Below, one piece after another: positions 7,905 to 15,480 of a DNA stretch of 23,687 nt. A model generated the notes under the pieces. The model made no database searches. It had not been told where the DNA came from and saw only the letters and a program-made list of their open reading frames with translations. Position numbers and translations under genes: made by a program. Each line of letters begins with the position of its first letter. Position 1 is the stretch's first letter. Source of the stretch: CAZEJK01 sp964512045 (GTDB taxonomy: Bacteria; Acidobacteriota; Thermoanaerobaculia; Thermoanaerobaculales; Sulfomarinibacteraceae); contig CAZEJK010000066.1 of NCBI GenBank assembly GCA_964512045.1, positions 1 through 23,687 on the forward strand, read 5' to 3'.

Positions 7905-8087
7905 ATGGCCGAGAACGAGATCAGCAAGGTGGTCGTGGGGGCGGCGATCGAGGTGCATTGGACCCTTGGAGAGCGTGTATGAGGAGGCGCTGGCCTACGA
8001 GCTCGAGCTGCGGGACATGACGGTGGAGCCTCAGCGAGTCGTGCCAGTGTTCTCCAAGGGCAAGCGGTTGGAGAACCAGCTTCGTGT
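7905..8087 (+). pseudogene. Decayed GxxExxY (PD-(D/E)XK-like) gene
   Basis: Remnant of the GxxExxY family, small proteins with a PD-(D/E)XK nuclease-like fold and no firmly known role. Frame 1 from ATG 7905 reads MAENEISKVVVGAAIEVHWT, then stops at TGA 7980-7982. Frame 2 takes over at about 7963: PLESVYEEALAYELELRDMT, then VEPQRVVPVFSKGKRLENQL. The family signature between them (LGPGLLESVYEE) has lost PGLL, and the frame shift matches a loss of about 14 bases between two CTTGGA copies (inferred from the family consensus). After about 8087 the homology ends. The C-terminal half, which usually carries DLLV and the ELKA-type active site, is missing. The gene is therefore inactive. The surrounding inverted repeats mark the cassette boundaries. 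Confidence 0.82.
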
Positions 8088-8219
8088 GCAGTCGGCCGGA
8101 CCTCCACGTACGACCTCACCAAAACTGGCCAAACGGTCGCGCTTGCTGGCCTCAAGCTTCGATCCCTCGTCCGTATCCAAGGGCTTGCCAGAGTGCACCC
8201 TTCATGAGCTCCTCTTCCC

Positions 8220-8251
8220 CTTTGCGACACAGCGTCTTGGCGCCTTTGCGT
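8220..8251 (-). repeat. Right inverted repeat of GxxExxY cassette
   Basis: Reverse complement begins ACGCAAAGGCGCCA and ends CGCAAAG, matching the left copy at 7864-7895. The pair bounds a 388-base unit. The stretch between the gene remnant and this repeat (8088-8219) shows no recognisable coding sequence. Confidence 0.85.
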
Positions 8252-8257
8252 TGAAGA

Positions 8258-8278
8258 TCCTGCCACATTTGCGCAGGA
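8258..8278. terminator. Weak hairpin between convergent units
   Basis: TCCTGC (8258-8263) and GCAGGA (8273-8278) form a six-base stem with a nine-base loop, just beyond the stop of the radical SAM gene. No T-run follows on either strand, so a terminator role is only possible. Confidence 0.2.
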
Positions 8279-8294
8279 CTTCACGACTACCGAC

Positions 8295-9269
8295 TCAGCT
8301 GAGGCACTCCGAAAACCGCTCCGGCTCGACGAGCAGATGTCTCCCTCCCGGAAGCATCTCCTCGAGGCTCGAGCGAGCCACGTGCCACTCGAAGCCACTC
8401 AGCTCCCGGACCGGGTTCACATGGCGGCGCACGTCGCCGAGCGTATGCAGACGCGGCGAAGCTCTTAGACACACCGTGAGATCCGGGCCGGTTGCTGTGG
8501 CGAGCGACTCGAGCGTTGATCGCAGCCCGGCGAGCTCGTCCGGCACAACACGCACATGAACGAGCAGCCCGCGCAACAGGGTCCCGTCGCTCGCCTGCAG
8601 CCAGTCGGATCCCACTTGACGGTACATCTCCGACAGCGCTGCGAGGGCGTGCTCAGTGTACTCGGGCCGACTGGCGAGCGAAGAGTCCGCGTAGCTCAGC
8701 TCGACCTGGTAGCTGTCCATCAGCCCGTCGAGCACGGCGACCGTTTCGCTGCGAATATACCCATTGGTCGACAGCCCAATCGGAACGTTCAAGCTGCGTC
8801 GTGCGGCCTTCTCCAAGGCAGCCACCAAGAACGGCAGGCAAGGGGTTGCTGCGACCCAGTGGATGGCGCGGCACTGCCGATCCTCGAGCATCCGGAAGAT
8901 CCCCGCCAGCTCTTCAACATCCGTCCAGTTACCGATCACATGATCGTCTGCTGGTGGCGCCGTCAGCTGCTCGCACTCGACGCAGTGGACTCCAGACTCA
9001 CCGGCACGGATGACGCCGACGAGACCACCGGTCACCCGAAGCTCCTCCACAGAGCTGGTCGCCCAGCTCACCCGAGCCCTGGTCGTGACACCGCACGCAC
9101 CAGCGTCCTCTGCGGCGCGACGGCTGCGACCGCACATCTCCGGGCAGAGTCGGCACCCATCCAGCGAGGCAGAGAGCCGTTGAATCACGGCCCCGATCTC
9201 CCCACGCTGCACCAGCCCGGCGTACGCGGGCAGTCGTGTCACGGTCGAGTACGGGCTCTGAACACTCAT
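8295..9269 (-). CDS. PflX-like radical SAM family protein with degenerate CxxxCxxC
   Basis: Relative of PflX (COG1313, putative pyruvate-formate-lyase-activating-like enzymes). Its 324 residues keep the N-terminal cysteine cluster C39, C42, C46 and C59 (CRLCPEMCG, GACG). The later family pattern also remains: TPCLPFLVAAL (142-152), LSTNGY (166-171), EMYRQVG (214-220) and RGLLVHVRVVPDELAG (233-248). The radical SAM motif should read CNLRCVFC, but here it is SGVHCVEC (92-99). The first cysteine is Ser92 (codon TCT) and the aromatic residue before the last cysteine is Glu98. A three-cysteine [4Fe-4S] site that cleaves SAM is therefore unlikely in its usual form. The start is ATG 9269 with GGGAG about 11 bases upstream. 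It is transcribed in the same direction as, and downstream of, the mnh operon. Its function is unknown. Confidence 0.8.
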   Translation of the reverse strand: MSVQSPYSTVTRLPAYAGLVQRGEIGAVIQRLSASLDGCRLCPEMCGRSRRAAEDAGACGVTTRARVSWATSSVEELRVTGGLVGVIRAGESGVHCVECEQLTAPPADDHVIGNWTDVEELAGIFRMLEDRQCRAIHWVAATPCLPFLVAALEKAARRSLNVPIGLSTNGYIRSETVAVLDGLMDSYQVELSYADSSLASRPEYTEHALAALSEMYRQVGSDWLQASDGTLLRGLLVHVRVVPDELAGLRSTLESLATATGPDLTVCLRASPRLHTLGDVRRHVNPVRELSGFEWHVARSSLEEMLPGGRHLLVEPERFSECLS

Positions 9270-9366
9270 TTCGTTCCGTTCTCCCGAATCAGTAACAAGA
9301 CGCTCCCGACCGTTTTCATTCCCACCATCGTCGCCCGCAGATCGATCCGGCGATCGCCGCCAGTGC

Positions 9367-9735
9367 TCACTCGCGCGCGGGATCCTCTGCGTCGGGCTCG
9401 AGACCCTCTTGCATGTGCGGGAGCTCGTTGACAACCGTGTGCTGCTCGAGCGGCACGCCTGTCCGCCACGCTGCCCTGCCGATGGCATGTGCTGCGATCG
9501 GCGCCGTCAAGACGACAAAGACGACCACGGCCAGCGCCCGCACGAAGACAACGCCGTCACCGAAAGACAGCCCCACAGCGAGCAACACCAGAGCCGCCCC
9601 AAGGGTGCTCGCCTTGCTCGCAGCCTGCATCCGCGTGAACACGTCACCCATCCGCAACAGTCCGATGGCAGCCAGCAAGATCAGCCCACAGCCAACGGCC
9701 GCCACGGCCAGCACGGCACTCTCTGCGAAGCTCAT
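9367..9735 (-). CDS. mnhG: Multisubunit Na+/H+ antiporter subunit G
   Basis: Last subunit of the Mrp/Mnh cation/proton antiporter, an inner-membrane complex that exports Na+ using the proton gradient. The 122-residue protein has three hydrophobic helices (about 6-28, 44-60 and 62-84). It carries the family signature GLLRMGDVFTRMQAASKAST (25-44) and LTAPIAAHAIGRAA (76-89), followed by an acidic cytoplasmic tail. ATG 9735 overlaps the mnhF stop by four bases (ATGA). It is the end of the operon; 97 bases separate it from the radical SAM start, with no clear T-run terminator. Confidence 0.95.
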   Translation of the reverse strand: MSFAESAVLAVAAVGCGLILLAAIGLLRMGDVFTRMQAASKASTLGAALVLLAVGLSFGDGVVFVRALAVVVFVVLTAPIAAHAIGRAAWRTGVPLEQHTVVNELPHMQEGLEPDAEDPARE

Positions 9736-10004
9736 TGTCGCCCCCCGGCCTCCAGGAAGCGGGCGAACGCCATGGTCCCGACGAAGGTGATCACGGCAGT
9801 GGCCACTGCAACGTCGAGCAACACCGACGTCCTCCAGACCATTGCAGCGATCGCCACCATCACCATCGCAGCCGTCGCGATCACGTCGAGCGCCACCACC
9901 CGGTCCGGCAGCGAAGGTCCGATGATCAACCTCACCAGCGCCAGCAGCATCGCCAGACCGACGATCGTCAGCAAGATCGCTCCTGCCAGACCGGGACCAC
10001 TCAT
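9732..10004 (-). CDS. mnhF: Multisubunit Na+/H+ antiporter subunit F
   Basis: Small 90-residue membrane subunit with three helices. It contains the conserved LIIGPSLPDRVVALD (26-40) whose aspartates D34 and D40 lie at the membrane boundary, and RTSVLLDVAVATAVITFVGT (58-77). The family is related to bile-salt/ion exchange subunits MrpF/MnhF/PhaF. It overlaps mnhE and mnhG by four bases on each side, so its translation is coupled to both and equal dosage in the complex is expected. Confidence 0.95.
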   Translation of the reverse strand: MSGPGLAGAILLTIVGLAMLLALVRLIIGPSLPDRVVALDVIATAAMVMVAIAAMVWRTSVLLDVAVATAVITFVGTMAFARFLEAGGRQ

Positions 10005-10471
10005 CGCAGAAGCTCCAGCACTCGGCGCTCGAAGCCATCGCGGATTCGCGCCCGCACCTCGTCCGGGTCCTCGGCGAACAGAGCGTGCACGAAAAGCGTG
10101 GTCTTATCATCGGAAACATCGAGGCTCAGGGTCCCCGGTGTCAGTGTGACCACAGTCGCCAACAAGGTCGTCTCCGCATCGGTACGCGTGCTCAGTGGCA
10201 CCGCAATGATCCCGGGACGCCTGCGGACTCCCGGAGTCAGCACCTCCCACGCCACCTGCACGTTCGACAGCACCAGCTCCCACAGGAAGTACGCGGCAAA
10301 CGACACAGCCTGAGGCACCTTGGCGACATACCGCTCGGATCCAGCCATGCGCAGCAACCGCAACGCGAGAAAGCCAACCAGAAAACCGACAACCAGATCC
10401 GGAGCGGTGAACGAGCCGATCACCGACGCCCACAAGACTGCCAGCAGCAGGTTCAAGAGGAACGCGATCAT
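10001..10471 (-). CDS. mnhE: Multisubunit Na+/H+ antiporter subunit E
   Basis: 156-residue subunit. Two or three N-terminal helices (about 2-20, 25-40 and 53-72) anchor a cytoplasmic ferredoxin-like domain. The signature VTLTPGTLSLDV (108-119) is intact, followed by VHALFAEDPDEV. ATG 10471 is chosen from the ATGA overlap with the mnhD stop and from homology; longer upstream frames merely read mnhD in another frame. Confidence 0.95.
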   Translation of the reverse strand: MIAFLLNLLLAVLWASVIGSFTAPDLVVGFLVGFLALRLLRMAGSERYVAKVPQAVSFAAYFLWELVLSNVQVAWEVLTPGVRRRPGIIAVPLSTRTDAETTLLATVVTLTPGTLSLDVSDDKTTLFVHALFAEDPDEVRARIRDGFERRVLELLR

Positions 10472-12015
10472 GGCACGCCCCCGGTCGTGTCGGTGGCACG
10501 ACCCAGCACGACGTCTATCACTTCCCGTGAATCGAGAAGCTGATCGGCCGCTACGCCCGCCAGCTCGAGCAGAAGCTGCGGGTACACACCGATCGCCACG
10601 GTCACGAGCGCCAGAATCGCGATGGGAACGCTCAGACGACCAAGCGTAACGGCATCGACACCACCCGGCGCCTCCGAGGCGACCGCGGGAAGCGGCTTCC
10701 AGAACGCCTCCGACCAGATCTTCGTCATGCTGACGAGGGTCAGCAAGCCCGCGACAACTGCCGCCGCAACCACGAGCCACGCCTCCGCCGCCAGCCCGGC
10801 CCGGAGCACCACCAGCTTCGCCCAGAAGCCCGAGAGCGGCGGCACTCCAGCCAGGCTCAGCGCCGGCACGAGAAACAGGACGGCCAGCAGCGGACGAGAC
10901 ACCAGCCCGCCGAGGCGCGCAAGCTGCTCCGTGCCGTGCAGCTGGCGGACCAGACCACCGATCAAGAAGAGGTTCGACTTCACAACGATGTGGTGGATGA
11001 CGTAGAAGACGAGCCCCACCACGGCGAGCCGTCGCACCGCTGGATCGTCAGTACCCACCAGGCCCAGAGCCATGACCATGTAGCCGATCTGGGAGATGAT
11101 ATGAAAGCTCAAGATGCGCCGGATCTGCGTCTGACCCACCGCGCCGAGCACCCCGAGCACCATCGTCAGACCTGCCACGAGCAGCAACGCGGTGAACACC
11201 CCAGGAATCGGCGGAAGCACGAAGACCCCGAGCCGAACCATTGCGTACACGCCCACCTTCGTCAGCAGTCCCGCGAACAGCGCGGCAATTGCCGCCGACG
11301 GCGCGGGATAGCTCGCCGGCAGCCAGTAGAACATCGGAAAGGTCCCCGCCTTGATGGCGAAGCTCGACATGAGGAGCGTCGCGACGACAGTCACGGCGCC
11401 CGGGTGGGACGCCACAAGAGTCGGCATTCGCAGCGCAAGCTCCGCCATGTTCAAGGTGCGAGCCAGGCCGTAGGTGAGCCCGACACCAGTCAGAAACAGC
11501 GCAGAACCGAGCAGACTGAACACCACGTACGGCACCGCCGCACGTCGGCTCTCGGAACGACCGTCCGCCACAATCAGGACGAAGCTCGCGATCAGCAACA
11601 CCTCGAACCAGACGAACAGGTTGAACAGATCTCCGGTCAAAAACGCTCCGCACACCCCCGCCAGGAGCAACAGCACCATCGGGAACGCCGCTGGCGACAT
11701 TCTGCTGCTGCCGCTTCCGACACACGCCGTGGCGACCACGGCGCCGCCCACCAAGGCACTCACCGCCACCATCAGCGCCGCGAGCATGTCAGCGACCAAG
11801 GTGATCCCGAACGGTGCCGGCCATCCGCCGGCCTGGGCGGTCAGCGGTCCCGCCACCGCAACCTGTCCGAGCAGCACCATCGCGGCGGCAAGCAATCCGG
11901 CTGCACCCACCGCCGCCGTCAGGCGCACGGCCATCGGCCGGCGCCACACGACCATTCCCACCGCCGCAGCGAGAAGCGGCACCACAACCGGCGCGAACAC
12001 CACTGCCGTCCTCAT
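10468..12015 (-). CDS. mnhD: Multisubunit Na+/H+ antiporter subunit D
   Basis: Proton-translocating antiporter-like subunit homologous to complex I NuoM/N (Proton_antipo_M). Its 515 residues hold about 14 hydrophobic segments. Key charged residues are visible: E138 in LFNLFVWFEVLL (helix 5), K222 in SSFAIKAGTFPMFYWLP (helix 7) and K253 in LLTKVGVYAMVR (helix 8), all in the usual places for the ion path. HIISQIGYM and HHIVVKSNLFLIGG are further family signatures. It overlaps mnhC and mnhE by four bases each. Confidence 0.96.
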   Translation of the reverse strand: MRTAVVFAPVVVPLLAAAVGMVVWRRPMAVRLTAAVGAAGLLAAAMVLLGQVAVAGPLTAQAGGWPAPFGITLVADMLAALMVAVSALVGGAVVATACVGSGSSRMSPAAFPMVLLLLAGVCGAFLTGDLFNLFVWFEVLLIASFVLIVADGRSESRRAAVPYVVFSLLGSALFLTGVGLTYGLARTLNMAELALRMPTLVASHPGAVTVVATLLMSSFAIKAGTFPMFYWLPASYPAPSAAIAALFAGLLTKVGVYAMVRLGVFVLPPIPGVFTALLLVAGLTMVLGVLGAVGQTQIRRILSFHIISQIGYMVMALGLVGTDDPAVRRLAVVGLVFYVIHHIVVKSNLFLIGGLVRQLHGTEQLARLGGLVSRPLLAVLFLVPALSLAGVPPLSGFWAKLVVLRAGLAAEAWLVVAAAVVAGLLTLVSMTKIWSEAFWKPLPAVASEAPGGVDAVTLGRLSVPIAILALVTVAIGVYPQLLLELAGVAADQLLDSREVIDVVLGRATDTTGGVP

Positions 12016-12359
12016 ATCGCGCCCTTGCCGATGACATCACCGTCATCGCTGCCGTGCTCGCTCGCCGTCCGCCCGATCAGCACTGCGGCAAAAGCCACCA
12101 CCGCGAACGAGATGACGATCGCGGTCAACACCAACGCCTGCGGAACGGGATCTGCACCTCCGGCCGCCAGGGCAGATTCACCTGCGGGTACCACCGGCGG
12201 ACGACCACGTACAACTCCAGCCACCGTGAAGACCAGCAGATTGGCGCCGTGGCCGAGGATCGCCAGACCGAGCAGCACCCGCACGAGTCCGCGGCCGAGC
12301 AGCAGGTACACGCCTACGGCATAGAGAACAGCGATGACCCCGGCAAGCACGATGGTCAT
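12012..12359 (-). CDS. mnhC: Multisubunit Na+/H+ antiporter subunit C
   Basis: NuoK-like 115-residue subunit with three helices (about 3-21, 27-50 and 73-96). GLAILGHGANLLVF (31-44) and DPVPQALVLTAIVISFA (70-86) are the family signatures. ATG 12359 has the strong ribosome site AAGGGGAGGA just upstream, inside the end of mnhB, and overlaps the mnhB stop by four bases. This strong site may secure translation of mnhC despite the odd 3' end of mnhB. Confidence 0.95.
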   Translation of the reverse strand: MTIVLAGVIAVLYAVGVYLLLGRGLVRVLLGLAILGHGANLLVFTVAGVVRGRPPVVPAGESALAAGGADPVPQALVLTAIVISFAVVAFAAVLIGRTASEHGSDDGDVIGKGAI

Positions 12360-12976
12360 GGCTCCTCCCCTTGCGAGCTCTCTGTAAGGGCTCGCGCAGA
12401 AATAACTTCGGCGTATTCGCGCTCAACTGTGCCACAGATTTGGTTCGCCCGATCGAACGAAACCGCAGGCGTAGCCTTGCCTACGTTGAGGATTTCGTGA
12501 GTGAGGGCGGGCCGAAGATGTGGTGCAGGTGAGATGCGAGACGTTGGAGCTAACTCTCCGCGAGCCCCGAGGCTCTCGAGCACCGCCAACACCGTACCAA
12601 CCACCACGAGGTACACGCCCACATCGAACAGCAGCACCGTGCCGACCTTGCCCACTCCGGCGACGGCACCGAACCAGATGCCTCCCAGATACGACCGTCC
12701 CGCCGCCAGGCCGAGCAGACCGCTCGCAACCGCAACCACCAGCCCCCACGCGGCCACCGAGCGTGGCGAGACTCCGAGTAGACGCCGGGCCGAGGCAGCA
12801 CCGTGGGTCAGGCCATGCACGGCAAACGCGCCGGCGGCCGTGAGCCCGCCGATAAACCCGCCACCCGGCTCGTTGTGACCCCGCAGCAGCATCAGGACCG
12901 ACAGCAGCAGCAGGATGACCTCCAGCGGGCGCGCCGCGGTGCGCTGGATCGTCGACACCGAGATCTTCAGCCTCAT
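12356..12976 (-). CDS. mnhB: Multisubunit Na+/H+ antiporter subunit B with aberrant C-terminal extension
   Basis: Residues 1-143 are a normal MrpB/MnhB: four helices, with LRGHNEPGGGFIGGLTAAGA (31-50) and GKVGTVLLFDVGVYLVVVGT (109-128). Family members end near residue 140-145, but this one runs to 206. Residues about 145-198 are hydrophilic, have no family counterpart and are encoded by a palindrome-rich segment (12384-12540) that resembles a dispersed repeat. The frame stays open and ends in SSQGEEP at the ribosome site of mnhC. ATG 12976 is set by the ATGA overlap with mnhA; a start six codons earlier would lie within mnhA. The antiporter fold should be intact, with the tail probably in the cytoplasm or periplasm as a passenger. 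Confidence 0.92.
   Translation of the reverse strand: MRLKISVSTIQRTAARPLEVILLLLSVLMLLRGHNEPGGGFIGGLTAAGAFAVHGLTHGAASARRLLGVSPRSVAAWGLVVAVASGLLGLAAGRSYLGGIWFGAVAGVGKVGTVLLFDVGVYLVVVGTVLAVLESLGARGELAPTSRISPAPHLRPALTHEILNVGKATPAVSFDRANQICGTVEREYAEVISARALTESSQGEEP
12384..12540. repeat. Probable dispersed palindromic repeat in the 3' end of mnhB
   Basis: This stretch differs from its surroundings: several small palindromes follow one another. They are CTGTG-C-CACAG, GTTCG-N6-CGAAC (12443-12458), and a nested pair CGAAA...TTTCG (12458-12497) around CGTAG-N6-CTACG (12470-12485). Its left edge, GTAAGGGCTCGCGCA (12384-12398), recurs exactly at 21722-21736. The right border is uncertain and is set near where MnhB homology stops. 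On the minus strand it is read through as codons 145-198 of mnhB. Confidence 0.6.
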
Positions 12977-15306
12977 GACCTCCGCCCCCCCCACTGCCGC
13001 AGAATCGCCAGCACGCCGAGCCCTGCCGCTGCCACCACGGCGATCTCGCCGAGGGTATCCAGCGCCCGAAAGTCCACCAGGATGACGTTCACGACGTTTC
13101 GCCCGTACGCCTCCGGCACCGCACGAGTGACGAAGTACTCGGCCAGGGACGAGTCACCGCCGACCTCAGCAACCGCCAAGACCGCCAAGAAGATGACTCC
13201 ACCCGCCGCCGCTGCAAGAGTAGCGTCTCGCCAACGAGCCACTCGCGAACGCTCCCGCACTGCAGCACGTGGCAGCTGCACGAGGACCAGGACGAGCATG
13301 ATCACCGACAGGGCCTCCACCATGACCTGCGTGATCGCCAAGTCTGGCGCGCTGTACAGCGCGAACAGCGTGGCCATGCCCAGCCCCACCGCGCCGAGCG
13401 CAGCCACCGCAGCGAGGCGAGAGCGCACGACTGCCACGGCAACAGCCGCCACCACGACCAGCCCGGCCACGATCAGCTCGTGGACGAGCACCGGGATATC
13501 CGCAGCACCGTTCAGGTCGAAGTCCCACGATGCGTACAGAGCAATACACAACGCACCCGTCACCACTGCAGCGGCGACGGCAACCTGGTTCCTGAGCGCC
13601 GGTCCCGTGAGCCACCCGGCAACCGATCCGGCTCCCGAGTAGAGCGCCGGCAGCATCCTGTTCACGACCCGCGCCGGCCCGATCCGTCCAAGCCGACGCA
13701 CGAGCGCCACGACGCCCGCCAACGGCTCGCGCAACGCCACTGCCGTGCCGATTCCTGCAGCCACCGTCACCGCACTGAGCGTCAGCACGGCCAACGCCTC
13801 GAAGCTGACGCCGTGCCACAGCTTCAGTCGCATGATCACCGCCTCGCCGAGGATTGCCGAAGCGGTCGCAGAACCGAGAGCCCTATCGAAGTACGACGGA
13901 AAGACACCGATGAACAGGCCGACCGCACCAAGCAGCAGTGGACCGGCGACCATCGCGACCGGAGCCTCGTGCGGCGATCGCGGGGTCATACCGCGGCGCC
14001 CGATGAACGGCCGCAACCCCACCAGCAGCGCAGTGGCCACCAGCAGTATGTTCGCCAGGACAGCAGCCACCACCAGCAGGCTCGTCACACTGTCCAGATT
14101 CAGCTTCGCCGCGTACAACAGCTCCTTGCCAACGAAACCGAACATCGGCGGCGCCCCCGCCTTGCTCAGCGCGGCCAGCAACCCTCCTGCGAGAGTCCAT
14201 GGCATGACCGCCGCCAGACCGCCGAGACGGTCCAGGTCGCGGGTTCCAGTAGTGTGATCGATGCTGCCAGCTACCATGAACAGAGCGGCCTTGTAGAGCG
14301 CATGCGCCACCAGGAACACCACGGCGGCCGTGATCGCTTTGACCGTACCGACACCGAGCAGCATGACCAGAATGCCCAGCACGCTGACGGTCGAGTACGC
14401 CAGGACACGCTTGAGGTCGCGCTGGGCGACGGCCATGACCGCCGCGATGACCATCGTCACGGCTCCCACAGGCGTCAACAGCCACCGCCAGAGGTCCAGC
14501 TCACCGAACATCGGATGTACACGCGCTAGCAAGTACACGCCGGCCTTGACCATCGTCGCGGAGTGGAGGTATGCGCTGACCGGGGCCGGCGCGACCATCG
14601 CCTGCGGTAGCCAGACATGGAACGGCATCTGTGCGGACTTCGTGAACGCCCCCAACGCCAGCAAGACCACGATGGCCGGGGTCAACGGATGACCGGTCAG
14701 ATCGACCGTCAGCAGCTGGGAGAGGCGCGTCGCAGACTCGAGCGACAAACCCGCCGATTGGCCAGCGATCACCATCAAGAGCAAACCTACGAAGAGCGCC
14801 AGCCCTCCGCCGCCCGTCATCAGCAGTGCATTGACCGCCGCCTTCCGAGACTCCTCCTTCGCGTGCTTCGTGCCGATCAGCAGATACGACACGACGCTGG
14901 TGGCTTCCCAGAAGACGAACAGCGTGATGACGTCGTCAGCAAGCACCAGCCCGAGCATCGCGCCGAGAAACAGCAGAAGGAGTGCCAGCACCTTAGCGCG
15001 CGACGCGTCGCCCTTCAGGTACGCGGCTGCGTACGCGAGCACGAGGGTGCCGATACCGGTAATCAGCAGCGCGAACGTCAGCGACAGCCCGTCCAGGCGC
15101 ATCGCCAGACTCACTCCGAGGTCTGGCACCCAGGACAACGACTCGACCCACGGCTCGGCGAACCGGGCCGGCAGCTCACGAGCAAACAGGCCGGTCAGGA
15201 CCGCCGGAACGCCCACAACCAGCCAGACCCCCGGGGAACCCAGCTTGCGGACGAGCCATGGGACAGCACCCGCCGCGAGGCACGGAATCAGAACCAACCA
15301 GAGCAC
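12973..15306 (-). CDS. mnhA: Multisubunit Na+/H+ antiporter subunit A
   Basis: Largest Mrp subunit, 777 residues and about 21 hydrophobic segments. The NuoL-like part contains E134 (LFVFWEATSVVSYLLIG), K223 (LGAFTKSAQMPFHVWLP) and K254 (HSATMVKAGVYLLAR), all needed for ion transfer in the family. The C-terminal part has the DUF4040/MbhD-like helices (LYSAPDLAITQVMVEALSVI). It ends with the MbhE-like VDFRALDTLGE (744-754), as in full-length MrpA. The start is GTG 15306 with AGAGG close upstream and a TATCAT box 13 bases before. It is the first gene of the seven-gene operon mnhABCDEFG and overlaps mnhB by four bases. Confidence 0.96.
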   Translation of the reverse strand: MLWLVLIPCLAAGAVPWLVRKLGSPGVWLVVGVPAVLTGLFARELPARFAEPWVESLSWVPDLGVSLAMRLDGLSLTFALLITGIGTLVLAYAAAYLKGDASRAKVLALLLLFLGAMLGLVLADDVITLFVFWEATSVVSYLLIGTKHAKEESRKAAVNALLMTGGGGLALFVGLLLMVIAGQSAGLSLESATRLSQLLTVDLTGHPLTPAIVVLLALGAFTKSAQMPFHVWLPQAMVAPAPVSAYLHSATMVKAGVYLLARVHPMFGELDLWRWLLTPVGAVTMVIAAVMAVAQRDLKRVLAYSTVSVLGILVMLLGVGTVKAITAAVVFLVAHALYKAALFMVAGSIDHTTGTRDLDRLGGLAAVMPWTLAGGLLAALSKAGAPPMFGFVGKELLYAAKLNLDSVTSLLVVAAVLANILLVATALLVGLRPFIGRRGMTPRSPHEAPVAMVAGPLLLGAVGLFIGVFPSYFDRALGSATASAILGEAVIMRLKLWHGVSFEALAVLTLSAVTVAAGIGTAVALREPLAGVVALVRRLGRIGPARVVNRMLPALYSGAGSVAGWLTGPALRNQVAVAAAVVTGALCIALYASWDFDLNGAADIPVLVHELIVAGLVVVAAVAVAVVRSRLAAVAALGAVGLGMATLFALYSAPDLAITQVMVEALSVIMLVLVLVQLPRAAVRERSRVARWRDATLAAAAGGVIFLAVLAVAEVGGDSSLAEYFVTRAVPEAYGRNVVNVILVDFRALDTLGEIAVVAAAGLGVLAILRQWGGRRS

Positions 15307-15319
15307 GAGCCTCTACCGA

Positions 15320-15325
15320 ATGATA
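15320..15325 (-). promoter_or_regulatory. Putative -10 box TATCAT for the mnh operon
   Basis: TATCAT on the minus strand lies 13 bases before the GTG of mnhA, in the 170-base region shared with the divergent hybrid kinase. No good -35 is seen. The close spacing implies a leader of only a few bases holding AGAGG. Confidence 0.4.
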
Positions 15326-15474
15326 CGCTGAACGCACCGATAATCTACACACTGGGGGGCATCACGCAGTCGATGCGAGAGCATCGACATCCTCGCATGC
15401 CAACGAGACATGGCCCACAGAGATTCCGCGTTGCCTCGAACCCGAATCCCAGCCACAGCTCGACCGGTATGGGC

Positions 15475-15480
15475 TACCAT
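15475..15480 (+). promoter_or_regulatory. Putative -10 box TACCAT for the hybrid kinase
   Basis: TACCAT overlaps the ATG at 15479 and is followed after exactly seven bases by an in-frame GTG at 15488. This is the same geometry as TACCAT-N7-ATG in front of the next gene. If it is a real -10, the transcript would be leaderless and start at or near GTG 15488. Confidence 0.3.

Noticed and set aside
9348..9359. Perfect palindrome CGGCGATCGCCG, containing the HIP1-like octamer core
   Set aside because: I noticed no second copy in the window, and HIP1 is meaningful only when highly iterated. It also lacks terminator features.
10936..12324. Long plus-strand open frame opposite mnhD/mnhC
   Set aside because: Its sequence is histidine/glutamine/arginine-rich shadow; the minus strand encodes clear antiporter subunits.
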